DNA from: Hyphomicrobiales bacterium
GTDB lineage: Bacteria; Pseudomonadota; Alphaproteobacteria; Rhizobiales; Rhizobiaceae
Direction of reading: 5' to 3'
DNA: 14,464 bases
Assembly: GCA_011087745.1 (NCBI GenBank)
Contig: JAALLB010000016.1
Coordinates: forward strand, 1 to 14,464
The notes under the pieces are model-generated. The model was given only the letters and a program-made list of their open reading frames with translations, was not told where the DNA came from and searched no databases. This document shows positions 1-6,704 of the stretch, piece after piece. The translations under genes and the position numbers were made by a program. Each line of letters starts with the position of its first letter. Within the stretch, counting starts at the first letter, position 1.

Positions 1-147
1 AATCACATTTATGAATCAATTCAACGCCTTATCCAATAGCGTCTAGTACTGTGCGTCTATGGTAACAAAACTGTAGAGGATCAAAGGCAAATATACCGTG
101 AGTGGGCGAAGACGTACGATTCGCAAACCACTGGTGAATTCGGGTGG

Positions 148-642
148 ATGGGATTTAAACCGGCAGCCACTGAATTTGCAAAAAGAATTACAAATAAAGA
201 TGCTCATATTCTGGATGCAGGCTGTGGCACAGGGCTATCAGGTGTAGCTCTCCATAAAGAAGGTTTCACTAATATTGAGGGGCGTGACTTGTCACCAGAA
301 ATGCTAGATGAAGCCAAGAAAACAGATGTTTATACCTTGCTTGAAGAGGCCGACCTAACGCGCCCAATCCAAGTTGCAGAAAATTACGATGCAATTTTTA
401 GTTGTGGTGTTTTTGGCTTTGGACCACCAGATCCATGTCACCTGCCACACTTGTTAAATTTATTAAAACCGGACGGATTTGCAGTCATAACTGTCAACGG
501 AAAAGGGTGGCTTGAAAAGAACTGGCCAAAAAAGCTTGAAGAGGTTGTCAAAGAAAACGCTCTTAAGCTTGAAGAACAACTGGACATCGAGTACCTCGAA
601 AATGAAGCCATCGACGGCAAACTTTTGATATTCAGAGGTTAA
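148..642 (+). CDS. Class I SAM-dependent methyltransferase, N-terminus uncertain
   Basis: Predicted SAM-dependent methyltransferase of the small UbiE/COQ5-like type; the substrate is unknown. The SAM-binding motif I, DAGCGTG, lies at residues 23-29 counted from ATG 148, and the following acidic residue is Asp47 in GRDLSPEML. A later beta-strand region (DAIFSCGVFGFG) and a LLKPDGF segment fit the Rossmann-like fold. Coding similarity clearly starts before this ATG: in the same frame, codons 58-147 read YGNKTVEDQ and then YREWAKTYD, which is the usual N-terminal helix of the family. That frame has a TAG at 37-39 and no ATG, GTG or TTG between it and 148; only CTG 49 could serve. Starting at 148 would remove part of the fold, so the gene either uses CTG or is N-terminally damaged. 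No ribosome binding site is visible for ATG 148. It converges on the next gene with a 20-base gap. Confidence 0.75.
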   Translation: MGFKPAATEFAKRITNKDAHILDAGCGTGLSGVALHKEGFTNIEGRDLSPEMLDEAKKTDVYTLLEEADLTRPIQVAENYDAIFSCGVFGFGPPDPCHLPHLLNLLKPDGFAVITVNGKGWLEKNWPKKLEEVVKENALKLEEQLDIEYLENEAIDGKLLIFRG

Positions 643-662
643 ATTTTACCTGCTTCCGGGCC

Positions 663-1670
663 TCAAGTATCGGTAAGCGCAAATCCCTTTGCAAATGGGT
701 CAGTTGGATCAACACCTATTTGGTGCATTCCGAAAATCCACCCACTACCGGTGATTATTGGCAAAACTGCCTGCTTGTTGCCAACCATTGTAGCTCCGGA
801 GTGCTTTACATTGAATTCACTGCCAATGGTTGAGCGGGATGTATAATTATCACCTTCAGCGACTTCGCCTCTGGCAGCACGTATTGCCAAATTGGCTGAG
901 TTACCGGTTCCGCATGGCGATCTGTCCAAGCGCCCAGGCCACATCGTTGTCGCGGTTCTAATGGCGCCATCTTCATCCTGCCCACGAAACATCACATAAG
1001 CTATGCCATTTATGTCCGGGTTTTCAGGATGTGAAACTTTCAGCGATTGATTGAGAATATTTTTTATCTCCATACCAGCAACCACCAGATCACGCGCTTG
1101 CGCTGGCTCAATCTTTAACCCCAATTGATCAGCATCAAGGATGGCGTAAAAAACGCCGCCGTAAGCAATGTCGGCCGTAAGCATACCCCATTGTGTTTCA
1201 GATATCTCATGGTCTAATTCTTCGACGTAGGATGCCGGCATGGATAGGCTGACGGATACACATTTGCCACCTTTACATTGAGCACGGGCAACCACGACAC
1301 CTGCTGCAGTTTCAAGCCTGACAATGTTTTCACCTTCATGCATTTCAACCATGCCTGTTTCCAATAATGCGGTCGTAACGCAGATTGAATTTGAGCCAGA
1401 GGATGCGTGTGCCTGGTCCGGTTGAAGAACAATAAACCCCGCGTGATTTTCAGGATTGTCGGGTGGAAACAACAGGTTTGCTGAGCCCGCAGCCGCACCC
1501 CGGGGTTCAAGAACCAACATGCGGCGCAAGTCATCATTTCCGCTATTAAGGTACCGAAATTTCTCATAAATATTTACGCCAGGAATTACTGGCTGGCCAC
1601 CGGTGATCACACGTCCAATTTCACCTTCAGCATGTACATCGATGAGTTGTAAAGTTTGTGACCAATGCAT
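663..1670 (-). CDS. Proline racemase superfamily protein, probable hydroxyproline epimerase or dehydratase
   Basis: Full-length (335 aa) member of the proline racemase / 4-hydroxyproline 2-epimerase / trans-3-hydroxy-L-proline dehydratase superfamily. These enzymes use two opposed residues as acid and base at the alpha carbon of (hydroxy)proline. The second half-site is canonical: DRSPCGTG with Cys253. In the first half-site the usual Cys-Gly-His is replaced by Ser91-Gly92-Ser93 (SSGSNSI), giving a Ser/Cys pair. Such pairs are known in superfamily members acting on 4- or 3-hydroxyproline, so plain proline racemase is unlikely, but the substrate cannot be fixed from sequence. Start: ATG at 1668-1670, with a GAGGA ribosome site about 8 bases upstream on the minus strand. 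No other hydroxyproline catabolism gene or transporter is beside it. It is transcribed divergently from the siroheme/sulfite reductase operon. Confidence 0.87.
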   Translation of the reverse strand: MHWSQTLQLIDVHAEGEIGRVITGGQPVIPGVNIYEKFRYLNSGNDDLRRMLVLEPRGAAAGSANLLFPPDNPENHAGFIVLQPDQAHASSGSNSICVTTALLETGMVEMHEGENIVRLETAAGVVVARAQCKGGKCVSVSLSMPASYVEELDHEISETQWGMLTADIAYGGVFYAILDADQLGLKIEPAQARDLVVAGMEIKNILNQSLKVSHPENPDINGIAYVMFRGQDEDGAIRTATTMWPGRLDRSPCGTGNSANLAIRAARGEVAEGDNYTSRSTIGSEFNVKHSGATMVGNKQAVLPIITGSGWIFGMHQIGVDPTDPFAKGFALTDT

Positions 1671-1877
1671 TGTAAATCCTCAAGTTCCTGAATTTGACTA
1701 TTAAAAAATTTCTCCATTTTGGCAATGCTCTAGGTTGGTTTTCAAAAATCGAATTTTTTGAGTATCTCATTCCAATTTTTCATCATATTTAAAAATCCTA
1801 TCCTTTGATATACAATGGCAAAGCGACCATATTGGAAAATAATCCCGTTTTTGGGTTTGATAAAAAGTATTTTTGCG
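1671..1877. promoter_or_regulatory. Divergent intergenic region with an AT-rich inverted repeat
   Basis: This region separates the minus-strand racemase-family gene from cysG and must hold promoters for both. An inverted repeat with 7-base arms and a 6-base centre, TCAAAAA-tcgaat-TTTTTGA, lies at 1742-1761. It overlaps a possible plus-strand promoter: TTGAGT at 1758-1763, a 17-base spacer, then CATCAT at 1781-1786. Both hexamers match the consensus at only 4 of 6 positions. The overlap would suit an operator, but no regulator can be named and the tract is AT-rich enough for chance repeats. No FNR-type box was seen here. Confidence 0.3.
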
Positions 1878-3287
1878 ATGCGTCATTTTCCAGTTTTCCT
1901 AAATGTTCAGAACAAGCGCATCCTTGTGACTGGTGCAGGCGAGTGTGCAATTGCAAAGCTTCGCCTACTTCTAAAAACGGAAGCAACAGTAGTCGTTTAC
2001 GCAACGGATGTGGATGCTCAAGTTGAAAGTTGGGCGAAAGCCGGTCTTTTGGAAATCATTCGCCGTGAAATTCAGCAGGGTGATTTTTATAATACCGCAA
2101 TGATTTATGCTGCTGAAGACGATGAAGAACTCGATGCTGTAACTGCTTCAAAAGCAAAAAAAGCAAATGTGCTATTCAACATTGTTGATAACTTGCAGGA
2201 GAGTGAATTCATCACACCTGCCTTGGTAGATCGTGATCCTGTAACAATTGCGATCGGAACAGAAGGCACTGCACCAATTCTGGCTCGCAAGATTAAAGTG
2301 CAAATTGAAGATAGCTTGCCAAATGAACTTGGATTGCTAGCAAAGTTAGCTGAATATTTTCGTCCTAAAGCATCAAACTTGCCTCAAGGACGTACACGCA
2401 GAAAATTCTGGTCTCGCTATTTTTATGATCTTGGCCCTGCAGCATTGCGCGAAGGCGGTAAGCATGGCGCAAAGCGCATGCTCGACAGATTATTTGATGA
2501 AGCGCAAAATGAAGCAGCTGATGTCGGTAGAGTTTATCTCGTTGGTGCCGGATCGGGAGATCCTGATCTTTTAACCCGAAAAGCACTTAAGGTACTGCAT
2601 GAGGCTGATGTGATTATTCACGATCGTTTGGTAAGCCCCCAGATATTGGAACTTGCTCGCCGTGAAGCAATGCTTATTCAAACTGGCAAGCAAGGATTTG
2701 GCCTTTCCTGGAAACAGGAGGATATCAATGCACTAATGGTTGAACACGCGCAAAAGGGTGCACAAATTGTTCGCCTTAAATCAGGTGATCCAACAGTATT
2801 TGGGCGCCTGGACGAAGAAATGGACGCGCTTGATGAAGCAGGTATTTATTTTGAAATTATCCCTGGCATCACAACCGCATCGGCTGCTGCAGCAAGTTTG
2901 AATGTATCGCTTACAAAGCGCAAAAGAAATTCGGCACTTCAGATCATGACTGCTCAGGACATCAAGGGCTTTGCAGAACAAGATTGGCGCAAGCTGTCGG
3001 ATGAGGGCAGTGTTGCGGCAATTTACATGGGCTTTAAATCTGCACACCTTCTAAGCGGGCGACTGCTCATGCATGGGGCTGATGCGAAAACGCCAGTAAC
3101 CATTATGGAAAATGTCTCGAGGGCCAATCAAAAGACTCTCGTTTCAACTATTGGCGATTTGCCGAATATGGCTGATCAAGCGGGTCACGATGGACCGGTT
3201 ATTTTGATGCTTGGTCTTGAGCCACGTCAGGCAAAAACTGCCATCAAGAACAATCAAAAACAATTTATTCAAGCTGGAGTGCTTTAA
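1878..3287 (+). CDS. cysG: Siroheme synthase CysG (precorrin-2 dehydrogenase/ferrochelatase fused to SUMT)
   Basis: Multifunctional enzyme converting uroporphyrinogen III to siroheme, the prosthetic group of the reductase encoded two genes downstream. The N-terminal Rossmann domain carries VTGAGECAIAK (residues about 17-27); AAEDD near residue 80 sits where the family's catalytic aspartate is expected. The C-terminal uroporphyrinogen-III C-methyltransferase domain starts near residue 219 with YLVGAGSGDPDLLT and continues through VRLKSGDPTVFGR, EIIPGITTASAAAA and SLTKR. The usual GAGPGDP is GAGSGDP here. Start choice: ATG 1878 gives MRHFPVFLNVQNKRILVTG, which matches normal CysG N-termini and gives 469 aa. 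An in-frame ATG at 1815 would add 21 hydrophobic residues not usual in the family; neither start has a strong ribosome site. The stop overlaps the next start by one base (TAATG at 3285-3289), so translation is probably coupled. Confidence 0.93.
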   Translation: MRHFPVFLNVQNKRILVTGAGECAIAKLRLLLKTEATVVVYATDVDAQVESWAKAGLLEIIRREIQQGDFYNTAMIYAAEDDEELDAVTASKAKKANVLFNIVDNLQESEFITPALVDRDPVTIAIGTEGTAPILARKIKVQIEDSLPNELGLLAKLAEYFRPKASNLPQGRTRRKFWSRYFYDLGPAALREGGKHGAKRMLDRLFDEAQNEAADVGRVYLVGAGSGDPDLLTRKALKVLHEADVIIHDRLVSPQILELARREAMLIQTGKQGFGLSWKQEDINALMVEHAQKGAQIVRLKSGDPTVFGRLDEEMDALDEAGIYFEIIPGITTASAAAASLNVSLTKRKRNSALQIMTAQDIKGFAEQDWRKLSDEGSVAAIYMGFKSAHLLSGRLLMHGADAKTPVTIMENVSRANQKTLVSTIGDLPNMADQAGHDGPVILMLGLEPRQAKTAIKNNQKQFIQAGVL

Positions 3288-3592
3288 TGGCTCGTGTCGT
3301 CTACCCCAAAGTTGTAACCGCCAACCATCTCCTGGAAGGTGATGTCATTTACATGACTGCTTCAGGCGAATGGTCTCGCAAGCATGAGGACGCGCAACTT
3401 TATGAAGATAAAAATGAAGCAGAAGCTGCCTTAAAAATTGCAAAAGGCCAAGCTCACATGTTGGCAGGGCCTTATCTTGCTGATGCACAAATAGGTGAAA
3501 ACGGCAAACCGGAACCTGTACACTTTAGAGAAGCATTTCGCACACGCGGTCCTTCAAATTACCCCAATCACGGCAAGCAAGCTGAGGTCTGA
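3287..3592 (+). CDS. DUF2849 family protein
   Basis: Small 101-aa protein of the DUF2849 family, commonly found between cysG and the sulfite reductase gene in alphaproteobacteria. Its biochemical role is not established. The sequence (TANHLLEGDVIYMTASGEWSR near the N-terminus, then a charged helix with EAEAALKIAKGQ, then a tail with HFREAFRTRGPSNY) shows no signal peptide, membrane segment or cysteine. That speaks against a metal-cluster or electron-transfer role of its own. The start codon overlaps the cysG stop by one base and the stop lies 3 bases before the next start, so it is firmly part of the operon. By inference from context it may assist siroheme or sulfite reductase function. Confidence 0.85.
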   Translation: MARVVYPKVVTANHLLEGDVIYMTASGEWSRKHEDAQLYEDKNEAEAALKIAKGQAHMLAGPYLADAQIGENGKPEPVHFREAFRTRGPSNYPNHGKQAEV

Positions 3593-3595
3593 ACA

Positions 3596-5266
3596 ATGTA
3601 TAATTATAACCAATTCGATCATGATTTTGTTCGCAACCGCGTAAAGGAATTTCGCGGCCAAGTTGAACGCCGATTAGACGGCTCACTGACAGAAGATGAG
3701 TTCAAGCCACTTCGTTTGATGAACGGTCTTTACCTTCAACTTCACGCATATATGTTACGTGTTGCAATTCCCTATGGCACTTTAAATAGCCGCCAAATGA
3801 ACCAACTCGCGATGATTTCCGAGAAATGGGACAAGGGCTACGGGCATTTCACAACACGTCAAAACATTCAATACAATTGGCCAAAGTTGAAAGACACACC
3901 TGATATCTTGGATGCGCTTGCAGATGTGGAAATGCATGCGATTCAAACATCGGGCAACTGCGTTCGCAATGTTACCGCTGATCACTTCGCTGGTGCTGCA
4001 GCAGATGAAATAGAAGACCCGCGCCCAACGGCCGAACTTCTGCGCCAATGGTCAATGGATCACCCTGAATTTCAGTTCTTGCCACGCAAGTTCAAGATTG
4101 CAATGACCGGTAGCCCTAATGACCGTGCGGTTACTAAAGCCCACGATATTGGTATACGGATGGTTCGAAACGATAAAAATGAGCCCGGCTATGAAATTCT
4201 GATTGGCGGCGGTTTGGGTCGCACACCAATGATTGGGAAAGTCGTACGTGAATTTTTACCTAAGGAAAATTTGCTTCCCTACGTTGAAGCCATTTTGCAG
4301 GTTTACAACTTGAACGGACGTCGCGATAACAAATATAAGGCTCGTATAAAAATACTCGTCCACGAGACAGGTATTGATACGTTAAGAGGGTGGATTGAAG
4401 AAGTTTTCAAAACACAAAAGGCGCACCATCAGGCGCCACCAGCTGAAATGATTGAAGCGATCGAAGCTCAATTCCAACCACCAGAGTTTGACACTGCGAA
4501 GGTCGACGAAGACAAGCTTTCAAAAATAATTTCGGCTGATCCTCTGTTGCGTTCATTTGTGGAAACAAATGTTTCTGAACATTTTGATAGCAATCATTCG
4601 ATTGTAACGATTTCACTAAAACCAATTGGTGGAACACCGGGTGACGCAACTGCTGAACAAATGCGCATTATGGCTGGGTTGGCAGAGGCCTATGGCTATG
4701 ATGAACTTCGAGTAAGCCATGAGCAGAATATTATTCTACCGCATGTGCGTCGTGATGATTTGCCGGAAATCTACAAAGTATTGAAAGAAGCTGGTCTTGC
4801 AACTGCAAATGTCGGATTGCTATCAGACATGATTGCTTGCCCGGGCATGGATTATTGCGCATTGGCAACTGCACGTTCAATTCCCGTCGCGCAAGAGCTT
4901 TTAAATGCTTTTGAAGATTTGAAGGTTCAGCAGGATATAGGTCCACTTAAGATCAAAATTTCGGGCTGTATCAACGCCTGTGGCCATCATCATGTGGGAC
5001 ACATTGGTATTCTTGGTCTGGATAAAGCCGGCGTTGAAAGTTATCAAATTACGCTGGGCGGTGATGGTACAGAAACAGCCACTATTGGAGAGCGTGCTGG
5101 ACCTGGGTTTTCGTATGAGGAAATTGTTCCCGCGGTAAGCCGTATTATTGACCGGTACATGGATATTCGTGAAAGCGGTGATGACACATTCCTGGATGTA
5201 TACAGGAGAGTTGGTGCGGATGTGTTTAAAGACGCACTGTACCCTGAAGAAGCTGCAAGCGCGTAA
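3596..5266 (+). CDS. cysI: Nitrite/sulfite reductase, siroheme- and 4Fe-4S-dependent (CysI-type hemoprotein)
   Basis: Cytosolic reductase of 556 aa, most likely the assimilatory sulfite reductase that reduces sulfite to sulfide with six electrons. The nitrite/sulfite reductase duplication is visible: a first ferredoxin-like and siroheme half with GHFTTRQNIQYNW (residues about 83-95) and QTSGNCVRN (117-125), and a second half with RVSHEQNIILP (372-382). The four cysteines that bind the cluster and axial siroheme are present as Cys415-x5-Cys421 (ACPGMDYCALA) and Cys458-x3-Cys462 (SGCINACGHHH). The spacing and the CPGMDYC form match the rhizobial CysI-like group. Siroheme synthase upstream and flavoprotein reductase downstream support assimilation. 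Sulfite rather than nitrite as substrate is inferred from this context, since the family covers both. It lies 3 bases after the DUF2849 gene. Confidence 0.9.
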   Translation: MYNYNQFDHDFVRNRVKEFRGQVERRLDGSLTEDEFKPLRLMNGLYLQLHAYMLRVAIPYGTLNSRQMNQLAMISEKWDKGYGHFTTRQNIQYNWPKLKDTPDILDALADVEMHAIQTSGNCVRNVTADHFAGAAADEIEDPRPTAELLRQWSMDHPEFQFLPRKFKIAMTGSPNDRAVTKAHDIGIRMVRNDKNEPGYEILIGGGLGRTPMIGKVVREFLPKENLLPYVEAILQVYNLNGRRDNKYKARIKILVHETGIDTLRGWIEEVFKTQKAHHQAPPAEMIEAIEAQFQPPEFDTAKVDEDKLSKIISADPLLRSFVETNVSEHFDSNHSIVTISLKPIGGTPGDATAEQMRIMAGLAEAYGYDELRVSHEQNIILPHVRRDDLPEIYKVLKEAGLATANVGLLSDMIACPGMDYCALATARSIPVAQELLNAFEDLKVQQDIGPLKIKISGCINACGHHHVGHIGILGLDKAGVESYQITLGGDGTETATIGERAGPGFSYEEIVPAVSRIIDRYMDIRESGDDTFLDVYRRVGADVFKDALYPEEAASA

Positions 5267-5275
5267 GGAAAAGAT

Positions 5276-5734
5276 ATGTCAATAATTGTACGCGATAGCG
5301 GATTTGAAATAGACACTTGGGAATCCGATGGCGGGCTTTTCATCGACCTTGAAAAATATGGTCAGGATGTTGCTGAGCGTGAACCGACAAAAACCGCAAT
5401 TGATATCCCAAATGATGTTACTGTTGAAAGCTTAAAAGGGCTCTTTGAGAGTGCAGCGATGATCCGCATTCCCTTTCCATCCTTTGCAGATGGGCGCGGA
5501 TTCAGTTTGGCAAAGCAACTTCGCCAACAAGGATACGCAGGCCGTCTTCGTGCGGTTGGTCATATTATCGCAGATCAGTATGGCTTCACCCGTGTTTGCG
5601 GATTTGATGAAGTTGAAATCGACGATGAAATGGCAAAACGGCAACCCGAAGACCAATGGATTGCACGTATTCCAAAACAAGAGCTATCTTACCAAAAACT
5701 ACTAATGGGTGAGCGCTCTCTAAGAAATATCTAA
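5276..5734 (+). CDS. DUF934 family protein, sulfite reduction-associated
   Basis: A 152-aa DUF934 protein, a family found next to sulfite reductase genes across proteobacteria. It has been suggested to aid sulfite or sulfate reduction, with no firm biochemistry that I know of. The family hallmark is clear: IPFPSFADGRGFSLAKQLR (residues about 65-83), followed by LRAVGHIIADQY and CGFDEVEIDD. There is no signal peptide or membrane segment. ATG 5276 is preceded by GGAAAAG and lies 9 bases after the cysI stop. In many relatives cysH (phosphoadenylyl/adenylyl-sulfate reductase) sits between cysI and this gene; here it does not. Confidence 0.88.
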   Translation: MSIIVRDSGFEIDTWESDGGLFIDLEKYGQDVAEREPTKTAIDIPNDVTVESLKGLFESAAMIRIPFPSFADGRGFSLAKQLRQQGYAGRLRAVGHIIADQYGFTRVCGFDEVEIDDEMAKRQPEDQWIARIPKQELSYQKLLMGERSLRNI

Positions 5735-5765
5735 TTGCGCAACGCATAAAAAGAATTCATATAAT
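5735..5765 (+). promoter_or_regulatory. Candidate promoter for fpr
   Basis: The 66-base gap before fpr contains a perfect -10 hexamer TATAAT at 5760-5765. The 8-base palindrome TTGCGCAA at 5735-5742 lies 19 bases upstream and could act as a weak -35 (TTGCGC). A separate promoter would allow fpr to be expressed apart from the sulfite reductase genes. The -35 match is poor, so this is tentative. Confidence 0.35.
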
Positions 5766-5800
5766 CTTCCCAGGAAATCCATCACTTAAAAGGTGACCCA

Positions 5801-6610
5801 ATGAATACTCTAGCAGCTGAAGTACCAACACAAGAACGCCACCCGGATGCACAGACAATTACGAAAGTAACGCACTATACGGATCGGCTGTTTTCTTTTC
5901 GCGTGACGCGTCCACAGTCATTACGTTTTCGTTCTGGTGAGTTTGTCATGATTGGATTGATCGGTGATAACGGAAAACCATTGCTTAGAGCTTATTCAAT
6001 TGCATCCCCTTCTTGGGATGATGAGTTCGAGTTTTATTCTATCAAAGTCCCTGATGGATCATTAACATCCAAGCTTCAAAACATTAAAGTCGGCGATGAT
6101 ATCATTTTGAAAACAAAGCCAGTCGGCACCTTGGTTGTGGATGCGCTCATTCCTGGAAAGCGCCTGTTCATGCTTTCAACAGGAACCGGGTTTGCACCGT
6201 TTGCATCTTTAACGCGTGATCCAGAAGTATATGAAAAATTTGAGAAAATTATAGTAACACACACTTGCCGCGACGTAGCTGAATTGGACTATAGCAAGCA
6301 ACTCACAGACAGCCTCGCGAATGATCCTTTGATTGGAGAGATTGTTGAGGGCAAGCTGAAATATTATCCAACTACAACCCGAGAGCTTTTTCCTAATCAG
6401 GGTAGAATTACAAACCTGATTGAATCAGGAAAAGTTTTTGAAGACTTGGGTATTGCGGACTTTAATCCAGAAACAGATCGGGTAATGCTTTGCGGATCCA
6501 TGGATTTCAATACCGATGTTCGCAAGATTCTGGAAGATCGTGGCTTTGAAGAAGGTGCAAACTCCAAACCAGCAACGTTCGTTCTCGAAAAAGCATTCGT
6601 GGGCGAATAA
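5801..6610 (+). CDS. fpr: Ferredoxin--NADP+ reductase
   Basis: FAD-dependent flavoprotein of 269 aa exchanging electrons between NADPH and ferredoxin or flavodoxin. The FAD-binding motif RAYSIASP is at residues 63-70. The NADP-binding glycine motif STGTGFAPFAS is at 126-136 and CGSMDFN at 231-237. The C-terminus extends past the aromatic position with a FVLEKAFVGE-type tail, typical of the bacterial subclass found in alphaproteobacteria. A ribosome site AGGTGA lies just upstream of ATG 5801. Its place behind the sulfite reductase genes suggests it helps supply that enzyme with electrons. Fpr proteins also act in oxidative stress and iron-sulfur metabolism, so the role need not be confined to sulfur. 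Confidence 0.92.
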   Translation: MNTLAAEVPTQERHPDAQTITKVTHYTDRLFSFRVTRPQSLRFRSGEFVMIGLIGDNGKPLLRAYSIASPSWDDEFEFYSIKVPDGSLTSKLQNIKVGDDIILKTKPVGTLVVDALIPGKRLFMLSTGTGFAPFASLTRDPEVYEKFEKIIVTHTCRDVAELDYSKQLTDSLANDPLIGEIVEGKLKYYPTTTRELFPNQGRITNLIESGKVFEDLGIADFNPETDRVMLCGSMDFNTDVRKILEDRGFEEGANSKPATFVLEKAFVGE

Positions 6611-6652
6611 TTTCAACAAATTTAGAGACTTGCTGGTGACTTAGGCATCCTG

Positions 6653-6665
6653 TTTGTGGCACAAA
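6653..6665. repeat. Small perfect inverted repeat upstream of ppc
   Basis: TTTGTG-G-CACAAA forms a perfect dyad with 6-base arms around a single G, 40 bases before the ppc start and 43 bases after the fpr stop. The shape suits a repressor or activator site, but no regulator can be assigned and an arm of this length can arise by chance. Confidence 0.25.
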
Positions 6666-6704
6666 GATAGCAATTCTATTTCGCCACTCAAATTGGAAAA
6701 TGCA

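Noticed and set aside
1815..1877. ATG 1815 as the cysG start
   Set aside because: It adds 21 hydrophobic residues not found in CysG and has no ribosome site; ATG 1878 gives the usual N-terminus, although its own ribosome site is weak too.
6654..6704. TTG 6654 as the ppc start
   Set aside because: It has no ribosome site, sits within a dyad, and the 17 added residues do not resemble family N-termini; ATG 6705 has a fair site.
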